A DNA stretch of 30,785 nucleotides from Verrucomicrobiota bacterium (GCA_024233345.1 JACKPT010000021.1:1-30785); one strand, 5' to 3'. Positions 1 through 10,319 are shown, numbered from the stretch's first letter. Notes: generated by a model from the sequence alone, not told the origin. A program made the numbers and translations.

Positions 1-733
1 CGATACCTCGTTCTGGGACCGCGGCCCCCATATCTTGCCCGCAACCGGCACCCACCAGCTCACGGTCTATTCGCCAGATCAGAGCACCGGCGCGGTCGGA
101 TTTGTTCTTCGCAGCTACGACCCCGGCCCGGCGGTGACCCTCACCTCCGACGTGCTGACGGTGGGGACGATCGCAGTCACCGGGGAGATCGACCGGTTTT
201 CGGTGACCATCACGAACCTGTCCGCGCTTGCCCTGTCATTTTCCAGCGGGAACGGCTCCCTGTTCTGGCGGCTGGCCACCAGCAACGAAAACGAGGCGGG
301 GCAGGGGTTCTGGTATGACGACGGGTTTGTGTATGCGAACCAGCCCGGGACCTACTGGTTTGATGTCTGGGATTACCCGGAAAACACCGGCGACTACAGT
401 TTCACCCTGTCCGTCACCGATCTCGGCGCGCCGTCGAATCTTGTGCTCGGGGTGGCGGCGTCCAACAGCTTCAGCACCGTTCCCGGAGCCCACGCTTACG
501 CGGCGGTCCTGACCAATGGCACCGTCCTGTATGCGAACCTGCTCAGCAATGACGACTTCAGCTACTACTGGCGGCTGGTCAGCCCCTCCGGCAGCAACCT
601 TTTCGAGGACTTTGTCGCGGACGAGAGCCCGATCTTCATCCGGGAAACCGGGACGCATACGCTGTATGTCGAATCGCAGTCCGAGCCGGGGGGGGTATGC
701 GTTTGTCCTCGAGGAGGTGACCCCGGTCCCTGA
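1..733 (+). CDS. N-terminal part of giant RHS surface protein (5' end outside window), PPC-like repeats
   Basis: The frame beginning at position 2 is open from the window edge, so the ATG at 35 is internal and the true start and any signal peptide lie upstream. The protein is a chain of roughly 100-residue beta-sandwich repeats resembling bacterial pre-peptidase C-terminal (PPC) domains. Repeat starts can be placed near nt 137, 440, 738, 1037 and 1364. Each repeat carries a central 'W-R/E-L-x-S/D-P' type strand (FWRLATS, YWRLVSPSG, YEWELLSPTG) and a late 'G-T-Y/H-x-L/F' strand (GTYWFDVW, GTHTLYVES, GTYSLALYAE). The stop at 731-733 is reached only because the frame slips at the 8-G run 688-695. 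With seven Gs the reading continues as EPGGYAFVLEEV into the next repeat. I read this as the same gene as 2279-10294. The role is probably extracellular structure or adhesion. The repeat family assignment is by pattern only. Confidence 0.6.
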   Translation, partial: DTSFWDRGPHILPATGTHQLTVYSPDQSTGAVGFVLRSYDPGPAVTLTSDVLTVGTIAVTGEIDRFSVTITNLSALALSFSSGNGSLFWRLATSNENEAGQGFWYDDGFVYANQPGTYWFDVWDYPENTGDYSFTLSVTDLGAPSNLVLGVAASNSFSTVPGAHAYAAVLTNGTVLYANLLSNDDFSYYWRLVSPSGSNLFEDFVADESPIFIRETGTHTLYVESQSEPGGVCVCPRGGDPGP

Positions 734-2500
734 ACCGGTGACCCTCGGCACCGCTACCACCGGGACGTTTGCCGCAGGACAGGCCCGGCTCTTCGAATGG
801 ACCGCGACCACAAACCAGTTCCTCTACATCAACCGGATCAGCATGTCCGGACAATACGAATGGGAACTGCTGTCGCCCACCGGCCGGGTGATCTACGAGA
901 CCTTTTTCTTCTCCAACGGTCCCTACACCTTCGGGACCACCGGGACCTATTCGCTCGCCCTGTATGCCGAGGACGGCAGCTCGGGGTCGGTGACCTTCTC
1001 GATCGACGAACTGCTGGTCCAGCCGGAAACCCCGCCGGTGGCGATCGAGCTGAACACCAACATCACCGCCACCGTGACCAACGCCTTCTGGTCCAATCGC
1101 TACACCTTTGTGCTGTCGACCCCCAACACCCTGATCTTCGACCGACCTCCGGTTCGTCGTCCCAGTTCGGGTGGCGGCTGCTCGATCCGTCGTCCAACGA
1201 GGTGTTCGACAGCTCGATGTTTGACCGGTCGCCGGAATTCTTCGCCGCCACCGGCACCTACGAGCTGGCCGTGTACAGCCGCAACGCCTCCGTGCCCGCG
1301 AGTTACGGGTTCGAGATCATTGCCCTAAGCCCGCCGCCCCGGTGGAAACGATCTTCCTGACACCACTGTCACCAGCACCATCGCCGAACCGTTCCAGTTC
1401 CGGCGCTACGACATCGACCTCACCGAAGGCCAGCGGGTAAAGCCCGACCATTGTCGGCCTGCGGTTCGATTCACCTGGACCTTCTACGACCCGGCCACGA
1501 ATTTCCGTTCGGGGGCAGCTTTGAAGATGAAAGTGTTCCTTGCGCCCACCAGCGGAATCTACCGTCTCGAGGTGTCCGGGACGGCAGCTATACCGGTATG
1601 CTGGAGTTCATCTTCCTCGAAGTACCCCTGATCCTGCCCCCGAGCCGCTTCTCCTCGACCAGGTGTACAGCCCGATGATGTACCCGGAACTAACCTATAC
1701 CTACACCCTCGCGTGACCAACCGGTAACCATCTTCTTCGATGAGCTGAAGCATCGAATGGGACCGTTTATGCCAGCCCACCTGCCGATCCCAGTCCAACG
1801 CGGTGTTTGGCCCGATGTCCGCCAATGATCGGGGACCGTATACCGGCTGACCACGTCGGCCTATACCCTCCGCATCACCGGGTCGATGACTCGGGGAGCT
1901 TACCAACTACTTCTTCAAGGTTTGGAATGTTCCGGAAAACGAACCATCGCCACTGGCCTTTGGCGATACCGCGCGTGCCGTCCTGGCAATTCCCGGTGAG
2001 GGAGATTTTGCCTTCACCTTTGAAGGCGAAGCGGGGAGGCGATCTATCTTGAAAGTCTGTTCGATGGATCACTTCACGATCCGGGTTGTGGATCCGTCCG
2101 GGTCAGTGCTTGGTCTGGTGGCCGCCAATGCTGATCTCGACGCAGTGACCCTGGTTACCGGCGGTGTCCATCGGATCGAGATGTTCTACGATGGCTTTGC
2201 TTCCGATCCTATTCGACGGCACCAACAGCTTCCGGCTATGGAAGGTGGTGGAGAGCGAGCCACGGACGATCGCGGTCGGTGATGTGGTCAATGCGAGTCT
2301 GCCCAGTCGCCGCGGCACCGCGGTGTTCACCTTTGATGCCACTGCGGGATGGAGCTGTTCTTCGACCGCCAGACCGCTCCCAGCTCGAACAACGGATTCA
2401 CCTGGGAGCTGAGCTCGTCGGCTTCGGCCACAGTGTTCAGCGGCGATTACACGGATACCGCCGGGGTCGCCATAGCGGAAACCGGAGCCTACACCTCAAG
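688..2500 (+). pseudogene. Frameshift-riddled middle of the giant RHS gene (likely sequence errors)
   Basis: The PPC-like repeat protein continues through this stretch, but only by changing frame again and again. Clear changes fall at 688-695 (one extra G), about 1141-1147 (LIFDR then TSGSSSQFGWRLLDP), about 1340, about 1360, about 1580, about 1628, about 1713-1727, about 1915 (GAYQLLLQ then YFFKVWNVPENE), about 2045, about 2200, about 2349 (FTFDATAG then MELFFDRQTAP) and about 2500 (ETGAYT then LKVTGGFH). Between changes the residues keep the repeat pattern (for example VVDPSGSVLGLVAAN and GDYTDTAGVAIAETGAY). Substitution decay is therefore not evident, which argues for technical indels or very recent inactivation. 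As written, no single ORF links the N-terminal repeats to the RHS part. Short ORFs called here on either strand are fragments or shadows. Confidence 0.7.
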
Positions 2501-5500
2501 GTGACCGGCGGCTTTCATGCCAACACCCGCTTCTTTCAGTTCAAGATTTGGACATGGCAGCCCCTGACCCGCACCATTACTTATGGTGACGCGGTGTCGG
2601 ACTACCTGTCCGCGCCGGGACTGACCAACCGGTACCTGTTCGATGCTAGTGCGGGCGATTCCATCGTGCTGGATGCGGTGGCAGGCAGTGGGGTGCAATG
2701 GAGGTTGATCGATCCTGTGGCGACCCAACTCATCAGCTCCAGCGGGGGCAATCTCAGTGCGACCGGTACCCTGACCGGAACGTATGAAATCCATGTGGTA
2801 CAAAGTTTTCCCGGCGCCAATCACGAGCAGTATCGCTATGCTTTCCAACTCGACAATGGGACCCTGCCCCTGGCCTTGCCGCCGGTGGCCGATCTGGCCG
2901 CGACCGGGGTTATCGCACCTCCGGTGGTGATCAGCACCGCCGCGTTGATCGAGGTGACGTGGACCGTGACCAACACCGCGACCAACGCCACTGCGGCGTC
3001 CGGGTGGACCGACCGGATCTACCTGTCCTGCGGCGAGACCGTGTTCGGGCGGGGCGACGAGTGGTACATTGATGTGCCCCACGCCGGGGGACTGGCCGCA
3101 AACGCCGCCTACACCGCGACCCAGGCGGTGGCCCTGCCGCCCGGATTCGAGGGCGAGTTCCGGGTGCATGTCGTGGCCGATTACACCAACGCCGAGTTCG
3201 AGTCCGACGAAGCCGATAACCTGAGCGACGGATTCCTGGTCAGCGTCTATCCCGAGGCCCGCAACCTCGAGGACTCCCCCGCGATCGACGTCAATCTCAC
3301 TGACGGAGCCCGGTTCCCCGAGGGAGAGACGATCGTACTCAATGGAACCGCCAAAGCAGTGGCGGCATCGGAAAATCTGTTTGTGGTGTTCGATGTGTCG
3401 GGGAGCGCTTTCGCGGTCACCGGGTTCGATGTGAACCGCGACGGGATTGCCGACGACCGCGACAACCTGAACAACGACGAGTATGTTGGCAGCAGCTTTG
3501 ATGTACAGATCGCGGCGCTGTTGCGTCTGTTGGAGGTGCTGGAGGCCACCGGCACCGACCTGCGCGTGATCCCTGTCCTGTGGGGCTCGGTGGCCTTTCC
3601 CGCCGATAGCTCTCCGGCGGCATTCGTGCAGAATCACTTCCGCCCGGGGGGCGACCAAAACCACAATGGCCGTTCCGATCTGGAGGAAGCCATACTCTCG
3701 GTGGATTACTTCTTCCTGTCGATCTTCCTGCAGATGGTCTATGTGAACGGATTCACCTATTACGACATCACCCCGGGCAACAACCTCCAGCAGATGGTGG
3801 ACAGCCTGATCACCCGGATCGACCAAGCCCCGCCGGTCGGACGCAACCGGGTGTTCTTCTTTGTCGATGCCGGCCCCGCCACCAACGGTGATGCCGACAC
3901 CAACACCGTACTCAGTCTCGCGAGCCGCGGCATCAGTTTCGAGGCGTTCCAATTTATCGATCCCGCCCCGGTGGCTCCGGAAACCCAGCGGCTGGCGGAT
4001 CTGATCGACAGCGACCCGGCATCCAGCGGCCGGGCCACCGTACTCGAACAGACCGAGGATCTCGTCCGCCGGGTCACCGAGTCCCTCGCGGTGGCGGGGG
4101 TCACGGTCAACGGAGTGGGGGCGGAGTCGGTTGACAGCTCGGGCCGGTTCTTCTCCCGCTACACCGTCCAGCCCGGTACTCAAACCGTGACCGTGGCGGC
4201 CTACGATACCCGCGGAGTGTCGGTGTCGCGCACCTACACGATTGTCGGGTACGACCCGAACAACACCAACGACGTCACCCTCACCGATCTTGGGGACACG
4301 CTTGAGCTGACGTATCCTGGTCTGACCTGGCGCGATAGCGATGACACCCTGGTTGCGGATGCGGCAGTAGTGAACCGCGGTGTCTTCCCCCAGCGGTCGC
4401 CCTTCGAGGCGCGGATCCTCGGGGTTGAACCCGCGGGGGCGTCGATCATGTCCCCCGACCGCACCGAGCCCGACGGCACCCCGGTCCTCGCGTTTGATCC
4501 TTATGGCCTCGACCTCGCACCCGGGGCGACCGGCATGATCCGGCAGGCGGAAATTGCCAACCCGGTGCACGGGCGGGTGAGCCTCACCGCCGCAGTGTTC
4601 GGACGTCCCAATGCGGTCCCGCGCTTCACCACTGTTCCCCCCGCCTCGGTTTCGGTCAGTAACCTCTGGGCCTTCACTGCCGAGGTGGTCGACGACGATG
4701 GCGACCCGGTGACCCTCACCGTGTTGGAGCGGCCAGAGGGGATGACCGTGGTCTCGAATGCCCTGAGCTGGATGCCCAATGCGGGTGAGGCCGGGTACCA
4801 CAATGTGCGGCTCCGTGCCGAAGATGACCGCGGCGGCCGGTCCGAACAGGCGTTCCGGATCCTCGTTGAGGAAAACGCGGGCAACCGTCCCCCGGTGTTC
4901 TACTCTGTCCCCCAGACCGAGCTGGCGTCGGGACAGGATTACCTCTATGTCCCCGACGTCCGGGATGCCGATGGCGATGTCCTGTCTTTTGTCCTCAACA
5001 GTCCGCCCCCCGGATTCTTAGTGGATGCGACCAACGGCACGGTGAGCTACGTGGCCATTCCCGATGGCACCTATTCCCTTGAGCTGGAGGTCGGCGACGG
5101 TAACGGCGGCATCGCAGTCCAGCGGTTTGACCTGTCGGTAGGGATTGCTTCCACCAATCCCTCGGCCCCGGTGATCCTGACCACCCCGCCCACGATCGCG
5201 GTGGTGGGGGAGACCTACCTGTACTTCCCCTCCGCCTACGATCCCGACGGCGACCCTCTGACCTTCAGCCTGCCCACCGCGCCCGCAGGAATGACCATCG
5301 GTACCAACACCGGCCACATCGCGTGGATTCCATCCACCAACCAGATCGGGTCGCATGCGGTGCTGCTGCGGGCCGAGGATGACGGCGGGCTGTTTGCGTC
5401 GCAGTTCTTCACCGTCACCGTGGCGACCTCGGCGGTGAACCGTCTGCCCGTGATCACCGCCACCCCGGCCGGATTCGCCACCGAGGGCGAACCCTACACC

Positions 5501-8500
5501 GCGTTCGTAGCCGCCGAGGATCCCGAGGCCCTGCCGGTGACCTTCACCCTCGAGCTCGCTCCAACGGGTCTGACCCTCAACACCAATTCTGGCGCGATTA
5601 CGTGGACCCCCGCTCCTGGCTCGGCGGGCATCGCCACCGCGCGGGTTGCTGCCACCGACGCCGAAGGCGCATCGGCCTACCTGACCTGGTTTATCGATGT
5701 CCGCGCCTCCAACACTCCGCCGGTGTTCATCCGCATCCCCGCCACCTCGGTGGTTGCGGGTGCGACCTACCGGACCACCGTGGCCGCAGAGGATGCCGAG
5801 GACGCGGTCCGGTACAATCTGACCGATGGCCCGGCTGGATTGGCCGTCGATCCGGTGAGCGGGCTGCTGACCTGGGACACTGAACCCGGTGATGCTGGAG
5901 ATTATCCCGTGGTGCTCGCCGCAGTCGATGATCGCGATCTCGTGGAGACCCTTTCCTACACCCTCATGGTGACCCCGGATGTCAGCGCACCGGAGGTATT
6001 TCTGTCTGCCGCGCCGGTGTACCTCAATGCGGGCGAAACCTCGGCCGTCTCCGTCACTGCGATCGACGATGTCGGGGTAGTCTCGATCGCGGTACTTTTC
6101 GGCGGCACCAACGCGGTGCCGCTGACCGGCGGGGTGGGGGACGTAATCCCGCCCGCCCCGGGACTGTGGACGGTGCAAGGCATCGCGGTTGATGCCGCCG
6201 GCAATACCGGGACCTTCGCGACGGTGATCCGGGTGTTCGATCCTGCTGATACCAATGAGCCGGTCATTGTCATCACCGCCCCGTCCAACCAGGCCGTGGT
6301 GGCCACCACCATCGCCATCGAAGGTACGATCACCGATCCCGGGGACAACCTCGACTACTACACCCTCGAGATCGCGAAGGCCTCCGACCTCGAGCGCATT
6401 CAACAGCCGGGCGGTGGGTTCGCCCTCGCCCTCGATTGCGATGGATGCTTCACCGAGCTGGTGCGGGTGTCCACATCATCGGTCAACGGGGTGCTGGGAA
6501 TGATCGACACCACCGTGTACCCCAACGACGACTACGCGGTCCGGGTCACCGCGTTCGATGTCAACGGCCAGGGACGCACCGAAGGGGTGGTGATCTCGAT
6601 CCAAGGTCAGGTCAAGCCGGGCCAGTTTACTCTCGAGATCACCGACATCAGCATCCCCACCCGGAGCCTGCCGATCGAGATTGTGCGGCGGTACGACTCA
6701 CTGAAACGGGATGACCTGAACGCATTCGGGTTCGGGTGGGCTTTGCTCGCCGCGAATCCCGACCTTCGGGAATCGGTGCGGGACGAAACCCTGCCCTACT
6801 CGCCGTTCAGCCTCTATCCGTTGTATGTGGGAGCTCGGGTGTACCTGAACGATCCCGATGGCTACCGGGTTGGTTTCACCTTTGATGCGGAGTTGGAACG
6901 GGCCACGTTCCTCGAGGACCTGTACTTCCCCCGGTTCGAAGAGGATGTCGGAGTCTTTGACGGGTTGGAGGATAACCGAACCGATATCAGGGTCACCCTG
7001 ACCGACGGCGAGGCATTCAATCCTCTGGTGAAGCTCCCCTACAACCCGCGCGAGTACCGCCTGACCCGCCGTGATGGGTCGGTATACATCTACGACCAGG
7101 TACTCGGGCTCCGGCAGATCATGGATCGGTTCAGCAACACCGTGACCTATAGCGAAAACGCCATCACGCACTCCGACGGCACCCTCATCACTCTCCAGCG
7201 TGACGATCTGGGGCGCGTGGCTACCGTCTCCTCCACCTCCGGGGTTCTTGCCGCTTATACCTATGACGAGGCAGGCAATCTTGCCAGTGTCACGGATGCG
7301 GAGAATCTTACCACGAGCTACCTGTACTTCGACGATCCTGCCCATGCCCTGCGGGCGATTATCGGTCCGGATGGTCGCATTCTACACCAGGCGGAATTTG
7401 ACGAAGCGGGTCGGATGGTCCGCCAGTCCGGCGGCGGTGACGCGGGGATCGAGCGTACATTTGATCCCGGCAGCTTCACCGGCATCAACCGTGACGAGTT
7501 CGGGCGGGAAACCCTGGTAACCTATGACACCAATGCCCTGGTCACCCGCCTGGATTCCTTTGATGGCACGGTGGTGGACTATACCTACGACGATCGAGGA
7601 CGGTTGGCCGCGAGGACGGTGGACGGGGTCACGGCAACCTTTGCCTATGACGACGGCGATCAATTGCTGCGCTACAGCAATGCCCTCGGGGAAGTCTGGT
7701 CCTACACCTATGGAGCCAATGGCATCGATAGTCTGACCGACCCCATGGGGCGAACCGTCACCACCACGGTTTCCAATCAGGATCGGATCACCTCCCTGCA
7801 ACTGCCGGGCGGCGGATTGCGGCTGCTGCAATACGACGATCAGGGCCGGTTGACCAACCGGGTGGATGAACTCGGGCGGGCCATCGCCATGACCTATGAC
7901 TCCCTCACCGTGCCCGATGAAATCCGGTGGGACGACGGCTCCCGCAAGCAGTTTACCTGGGGGGCAGCCGGTCGGCTTGAAACCATGACCGACGAGGAAG
8001 GCTTCCTGACTTTCTTCGAGATGAACCAGGCCGGAGCAATCACCCAGGTGGTCGATCATGCCGGACATGTCACCACGATGTCGTTTGATGGCCGGTCCCG
8101 GTTGGTGAAAACCTGGACCGATGCCGATGGGGAAACCTTTACCCGGGAAGATCTCCTCGATGCGGATGGCATCCAGACCGGTATCCGTTACCTGTTCCCG
8201 AATGGCGAAACCGTCACCGTGGATGTGGTCGCGGGCATCCCCGAGTCCATTACCAATGTTGTGGGGCAGGGGGTGTCGAACATCTGGGCGATTGGCCAGG
8301 CCGGGAGCACCACCTCGGTGGCCGATGCCGAAGGGAATGTGAGCGAATTTGTCATTCGCAATGAGCTGATCCGGTCCTACACCGATCGACTCGGCCGGGA
8401 GCGCATCTACCGTTATGATCTCGCGGACCGGCTTACCCAGGTGGTGTGGAAGGTTGGCGGACAAATCACCAATGATATCCGGCTTGTCTACAATGACGCT

Positions 8501-10294
8501 GGCTATCCGGTGGAAGTGTCGGATGCATTTGCCCGGTACACCTACACCCGTGACTCCAACCAGTGGCTGACCTCGAGTACCCTGTTCGCATCGAATGGCC
8601 TCCCCGGGTTCAGTATTACCTATGAGTATGACGACATCGGTAATTTGCTTCGATCAACTGACAGCCTCGGGGTCGTGGTCACCTCTCGCTATGATATACG
8701 CGATCAGTTGATCGGCCGCGAATGGGAGTGGCCCGGCCAGTTCAGTGCCCGCGCCGGGGTGGACCGCGACTTGCGCGGCCTGCCGGTTCGGGTTGACCGT
8801 TATGCCTCCAGCACTGCGGCCGTGCCATCGGTGGTGACCCGGATGGACTGGAACTATGCCCGCGATCTGACGGATCTGGCGCACGAGCAGGGCGGGTCCA
8901 ATCTTCTGGCTTCCTATGCCTATGCCTTCACTCCCGCACGGTGGGTCACCCAGGAAGTGCGTCAGGCGGAAACCCTCACCTTCGAGCACGATCCGATCGG
9001 GCAGGTCCTCTCCACCGAGCGCACGGCTGGCCCGGATGAATCCTTCGCGTGGAATGCCGGAAATCCTGTGGGTTCGAATGTGGTGGTGGGAATGGAAAAC
9101 CGCCTGCTCCGGTCCGGCGACCAGGTCATGACCTATGACCTTGAGGGCAACATGACCGGCCGAAGTAATCTCCAGACCGGGGTGGCCTTCACCTTCACCT
9201 ACGATGTTGGAAACCGGTTGGTTCGAATCGAGGAACGGAATGGCTTGGGTACGCTGGTCAACTCCGTGGACTATGTCTATGACGCTCTGGGCCGCCGTCT
9301 TGCCCGCACCGTCAATGGGGTTGCTTCCTATACCCTGTATGACTTCAGCCTTGCACACGCCGACCTCGATGCCTCCAGCAATGTGGTCGCGGTGTATCTC
9401 AACAGCGATATCGCGGATCAGCGCTATGGCCGGTACCGTCCCGGGGAGGGGCTGCACTGGTACCTCACCGACCGGATGCAGAACGTGCGACAACTTGCGG
9501 ATGAAGCGGGCGCGGTGGCGTGTGAACTGGATTATGAAACCTTTGGGCAAACACGATCCAATAGCGCCCCCGCGATTGCGGACCGGTTCCTGTGGGCGGG
9601 CCGTGAGCATGAGGAGGTCGGCGACCTCTATAACTTCTACTTCCGTCACTATGATCCGATTCTCGGCCGTTTCACCGCGCCGGACCCGGTGCGCTATACC
9701 TTCGGCGAGTACAATGTCTATCGCTATGCCTTCAATAACCCGTTGGACGAAGTGGATCTGCTAGGTCTCGGGCCGGCCATTGAATACCCCTGGCCGTTGG
9801 TCATCCAGTCATTCTTTGTCGGGTGCATTATCAGTGTCGGTGAATCACTCGCCTGCGATGGCGCCAAAGCGTTGGCCTCGGGCATCGCTTCCGCTGCGGG
9901 GGGGGGCGGAGGTGGAGGTGGCAAGCCGCCACTCAAGGAGAAGAAGGAATACGAGAAGGGGGGCAATAAAGCCACCAGCTACCTGTATGACTGTGCGATT
10001 GGCGGTGCCATCAGTGCCGCCTCCGGCGGTGCCGCCGGAGGTGCGGCGGGCCGCGGTTTCAAGGGCATGGCCAGCAACTTCTCCACCTATGGACAACAGC
10101 TCGCGGTGAATCGCGGGGTCCGCCGGTTCAATCAGAAGGCGATCAAGGACGCACTCTCCCCCGGCGGGCTCGGATATTCCGCGGGCAAATGCGCCATCGG
10201 GGCGGGCATGGACGGCATCCTCGGCAACAACAAGCCCCCGAACTGGTTCACCAAACCACTGGAAGCTTTGCTGGAAAATGGTTTGCTGAAGTAA
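2279..10294 (+). CDS. Giant YD/RHS-repeat surface protein with CARDB, VWA and cadherin/Ig-like domains
   Basis: The open frame is 2671 residues, but about the first 73 (to nt 2500) are out of the native frame; native sequence begins near LKVTGGFH. Domains in order, numbered from the ORF start: the end of a PPC-like repeat (to 195); CARDB (200-319); a VWA-like domain (367-611) with the MIDAS motif DVSGS at 372-376 and two Ca-loop-like strings, DVNRDGIADDRDN and DQNHNGRSDLEE; five cadherin/putative-Ig repeats (776-1235) recognisable by 'PPVF...P' starts and 'DDxGDxxT' loops; two more Ig-like domains (1235-1447); an Rhs lead-in (PIEIVRRYDS); YD repeats (about 1637-2354) such as YTYDEAGNLASVTD and YDDRGRLAARTVDG; and an RHS core (2381-2497) with DP at 2469 and NPLDEVDLLGL. 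A roughly 175-residue glycine-rich tip follows. RHS proteins form shells around a C-terminal polypeptide and are exported. Function here (adhesin, toxin delivery or matrix protein) is unproven. Confidence 0.85.
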   Translation: MMWSMRVCPVAAAPRCSPLMPLRDGAVLRPPDRSQLEQRIHLGAELVGFGHSVQRRLHGYRRGRHSGNRSLHLKVTGGFHANTRFFQFKIWTWQPLTRTITYGDAVSDYLSAPGLTNRYLFDASAGDSIVLDAVAGSGVQWRLIDPVATQLISSSGGNLSATGTLTGTYEIHVVQSFPGANHEQYRYAFQLDNGTLPLALPPVADLAATGVIAPPVVISTAALIEVTWTVTNTATNATAASGWTDRIYLSCGETVFGRGDEWYIDVPHAGGLAANAAYTATQAVALPPGFEGEFRVHVVADYTNAEFESDEADNLSDGFLVSVYPEARNLEDSPAIDVNLTDGARFPEGETIVLNGTAKAVAASENLFVVFDVSGSAFAVTGFDVNRDGIADDRDNLNNDEYVGSSFDVQIAALLRLLEVLEATGTDLRVIPVLWGSVAFPADSSPAAFVQNHFRPGGDQNHNGRSDLEEAILSVDYFFLSIFLQMVYVNGFTYYDITPGNNLQQMVDSLITRIDQAPPVGRNRVFFFVDAGPATNGDADTNTVLSLASRGISFEAFQFIDPAPVAPETQRLADLIDSDPASSGRATVLEQTEDLVRRVTESLAVAGVTVNGVGAESVDSSGRFFSRYTVQPGTQTVTVAAYDTRGVSVSRTYTIVGYDPNNTNDVTLTDLGDTLELTYPGLTWRDSDDTLVADAAVVNRGVFPQRSPFEARILGVEPAGASIMSPDRTEPDGTPVLAFDPYGLDLAPGATGMIRQAEIANPVHGRVSLTAAVFGRPNAVPRFTTVPPASVSVSNLWAFTAEVVDDDGDPVTLTVLERPEGMTVVSNALSWMPNAGEAGYHNVRLRAEDDRGGRSEQAFRILVEENAGNRPPVFYSVPQTELASGQDYLYVPDVRDADGDVLSFVLNSPPPGFLVDATNGTVSYVAIPDGTYSLELEVGDGNGGIAVQRFDLSVGIASTNPSAPVILTTPPTIAVVGETYLYFPSAYDPDGDPLTFSLPTAPAGMTIGTNTGHIAWIPSTNQIGSHAVLLRAEDDGGLFASQFFTVTVATSAVNRLPVITATPAGFATEGEPYTAFVAAEDPEALPVTFTLELAPTGLTLNTNSGAITWTPAPGSAGIATARVAATDAEGASAYLTWFIDVRASNTPPVFIRIPATSVVAGATYRTTVAAEDAEDAVRYNLTDGPAGLAVDPVSGLLTWDTEPGDAGDYPVVLAAVDDRDLVETLSYTLMVTPDVSAPEVFLSAAPVYLNAGETSAVSVTAIDDVGVVSIAVLFGGTNAVPLTGGVGDVIPPAPGLWTVQGIAVDAAGNTGTFATVIRVFDPADTNEPVIVITAPSNQAVVATTIAIEGTITDPGDNLDYYTLEIAKASDLERIQQPGGGFALALDCDGCFTELVRVSTSSVNGVLGMIDTTVYPNDDYAVRVTAFDVNGQGRTEGVVISIQGQVKPGQFTLEITDISIPTRSLPIEIVRRYDSLKRDDLNAFGFGWALLAANPDLRESVRDETLPYSPFSLYPLYVGARVYLNDPDGYRVGFTFDAELERATFLEDLYFPRFEEDVGVFDGLEDNRTDIRVTLTDGEAFNPLVKLPYNPREYRLTRRDGSVYIYDQVLGLRQIMDRFSNTVTYSENAITHSDGTLITLQRDDLGRVATVSSTSGVLAAYTYDEAGNLASVTDAENLTTSYLYFDDPAHALRAIIGPDGRILHQAEFDEAGRMVRQSGGGDAGIERTFDPGSFTGINRDEFGRETLVTYDTNALVTRLDSFDGTVVDYTYDDRGRLAARTVDGVTATFAYDDGDQLLRYSNALGEVWSYTYGANGIDSLTDPMGRTVTTTVSNQDRITSLQLPGGGLRLLQYDDQGRLTNRVDELGRAIAMTYDSLTVPDEIRWDDGSRKQFTWGAAGRLETMTDEEGFLTFFEMNQAGAITQVVDHAGHVTTMSFDGRSRLVKTWTDADGETFTREDLLDADGIQTGIRYLFPNGETVTVDVVAGIPESITNVVGQGVSNIWAIGQAGSTTSVADAEGNVSEFVIRNELIRSYTDRLGRERIYRYDLADRLTQVVWKVGGQITNDIRLVYNDAGYPVEVSDAFARYTYTRDSNQWLTSSTLFASNGLPGFSITYEYDDIGNLLRSTDSLGVVVTSRYDIRDQLIGREWEWPGQFSARAGVDRDLRGLPVRVDRYASSTAAVPSVVTRMDWNYARDLTDLAHEQGGSNLLASYAYAFTPARWVTQEVRQAETLTFEHDPIGQVLSTERTAGPDESFAWNAGNPVGSNVVVGMENRLLRSGDQVMTYDLEGNMTGRSNLQTGVAFTFTYDVGNRLVRIEERNGLGTLVNSVDYVYDALGRRLARTVNGVASYTLYDFSLAHADLDASSNVVAVYLNSDIADQRYGRYRPGEGLHWYLTDRMQNVRQLADEAGAVACELDYETFGQTRSNSAPAIADRFLWAGREHEEVGDLYNFYFRHYDPILGRFTAPDPVRYTFGEYNVYRYAFNNPLDEVDLLGLGPAIEYPWPLVIQSFFVGCIISVGESLACDGAKALASGIASAAGGGGGGGGKPPLKEKKEYEKGGNKATSYLYDCAIGGAISAASGGAAGGAAGRGFKGMASNFSTYGQQLAVNRGVRRFNQKAIKDALSPGGLGYSAGKCAIGAGMDGILGNNKPPNWFTKPLEALLENGLLK
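9769..10294 (+). other. Variable C-terminal tip of the RHS protein
   Basis: This segment follows the conserved DLLGL end of the RHS core, the position where polymorphic-toxin RHS proteins carry an exchangeable toxin domain. The tip of about 175 residues contains a poly-Gly linker encoded across a 9-G run (9898-9906), a charged stretch (PLKEKKEYEKGG), two glycine/alanine-zipper-like segments (AIGGAISAASGGAAGG and AGKCAIGAGMDGILG) and four cysteines (in GCIIS, LACDG, YDCAIGG and GKCAIG). I see no nuclease, deaminase, ADP-ribosyltransferase or protease signature. The small alternating Gly/Ala segments could be membrane-active, but that is inference. No candidate immunity gene follows: the next ORF on this strand is a deacetylase 170 nt away. 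Confidence 0.5.
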
Positions 10295-10319
10295 CGCGGT
10301 AGCGGTTGGAACTCTTGCT

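Noticed and set aside
2489..4801. 770-codon open frame on the minus strand
   Set aside because: It is antisense to the CARDB/VWA region. Composition is rich in Arg, Gly and His with no recognisable domain, as expected from high-GC third-position bias. The same applies to minus-strand frames at 5018-6403, 7382-8464 and 8654-9649.
9769..10294. Naming the RHS tip as a specific toxin
   Set aside because: No catalytic motif of a known toxin family is visible and no immunity gene is adjacent.
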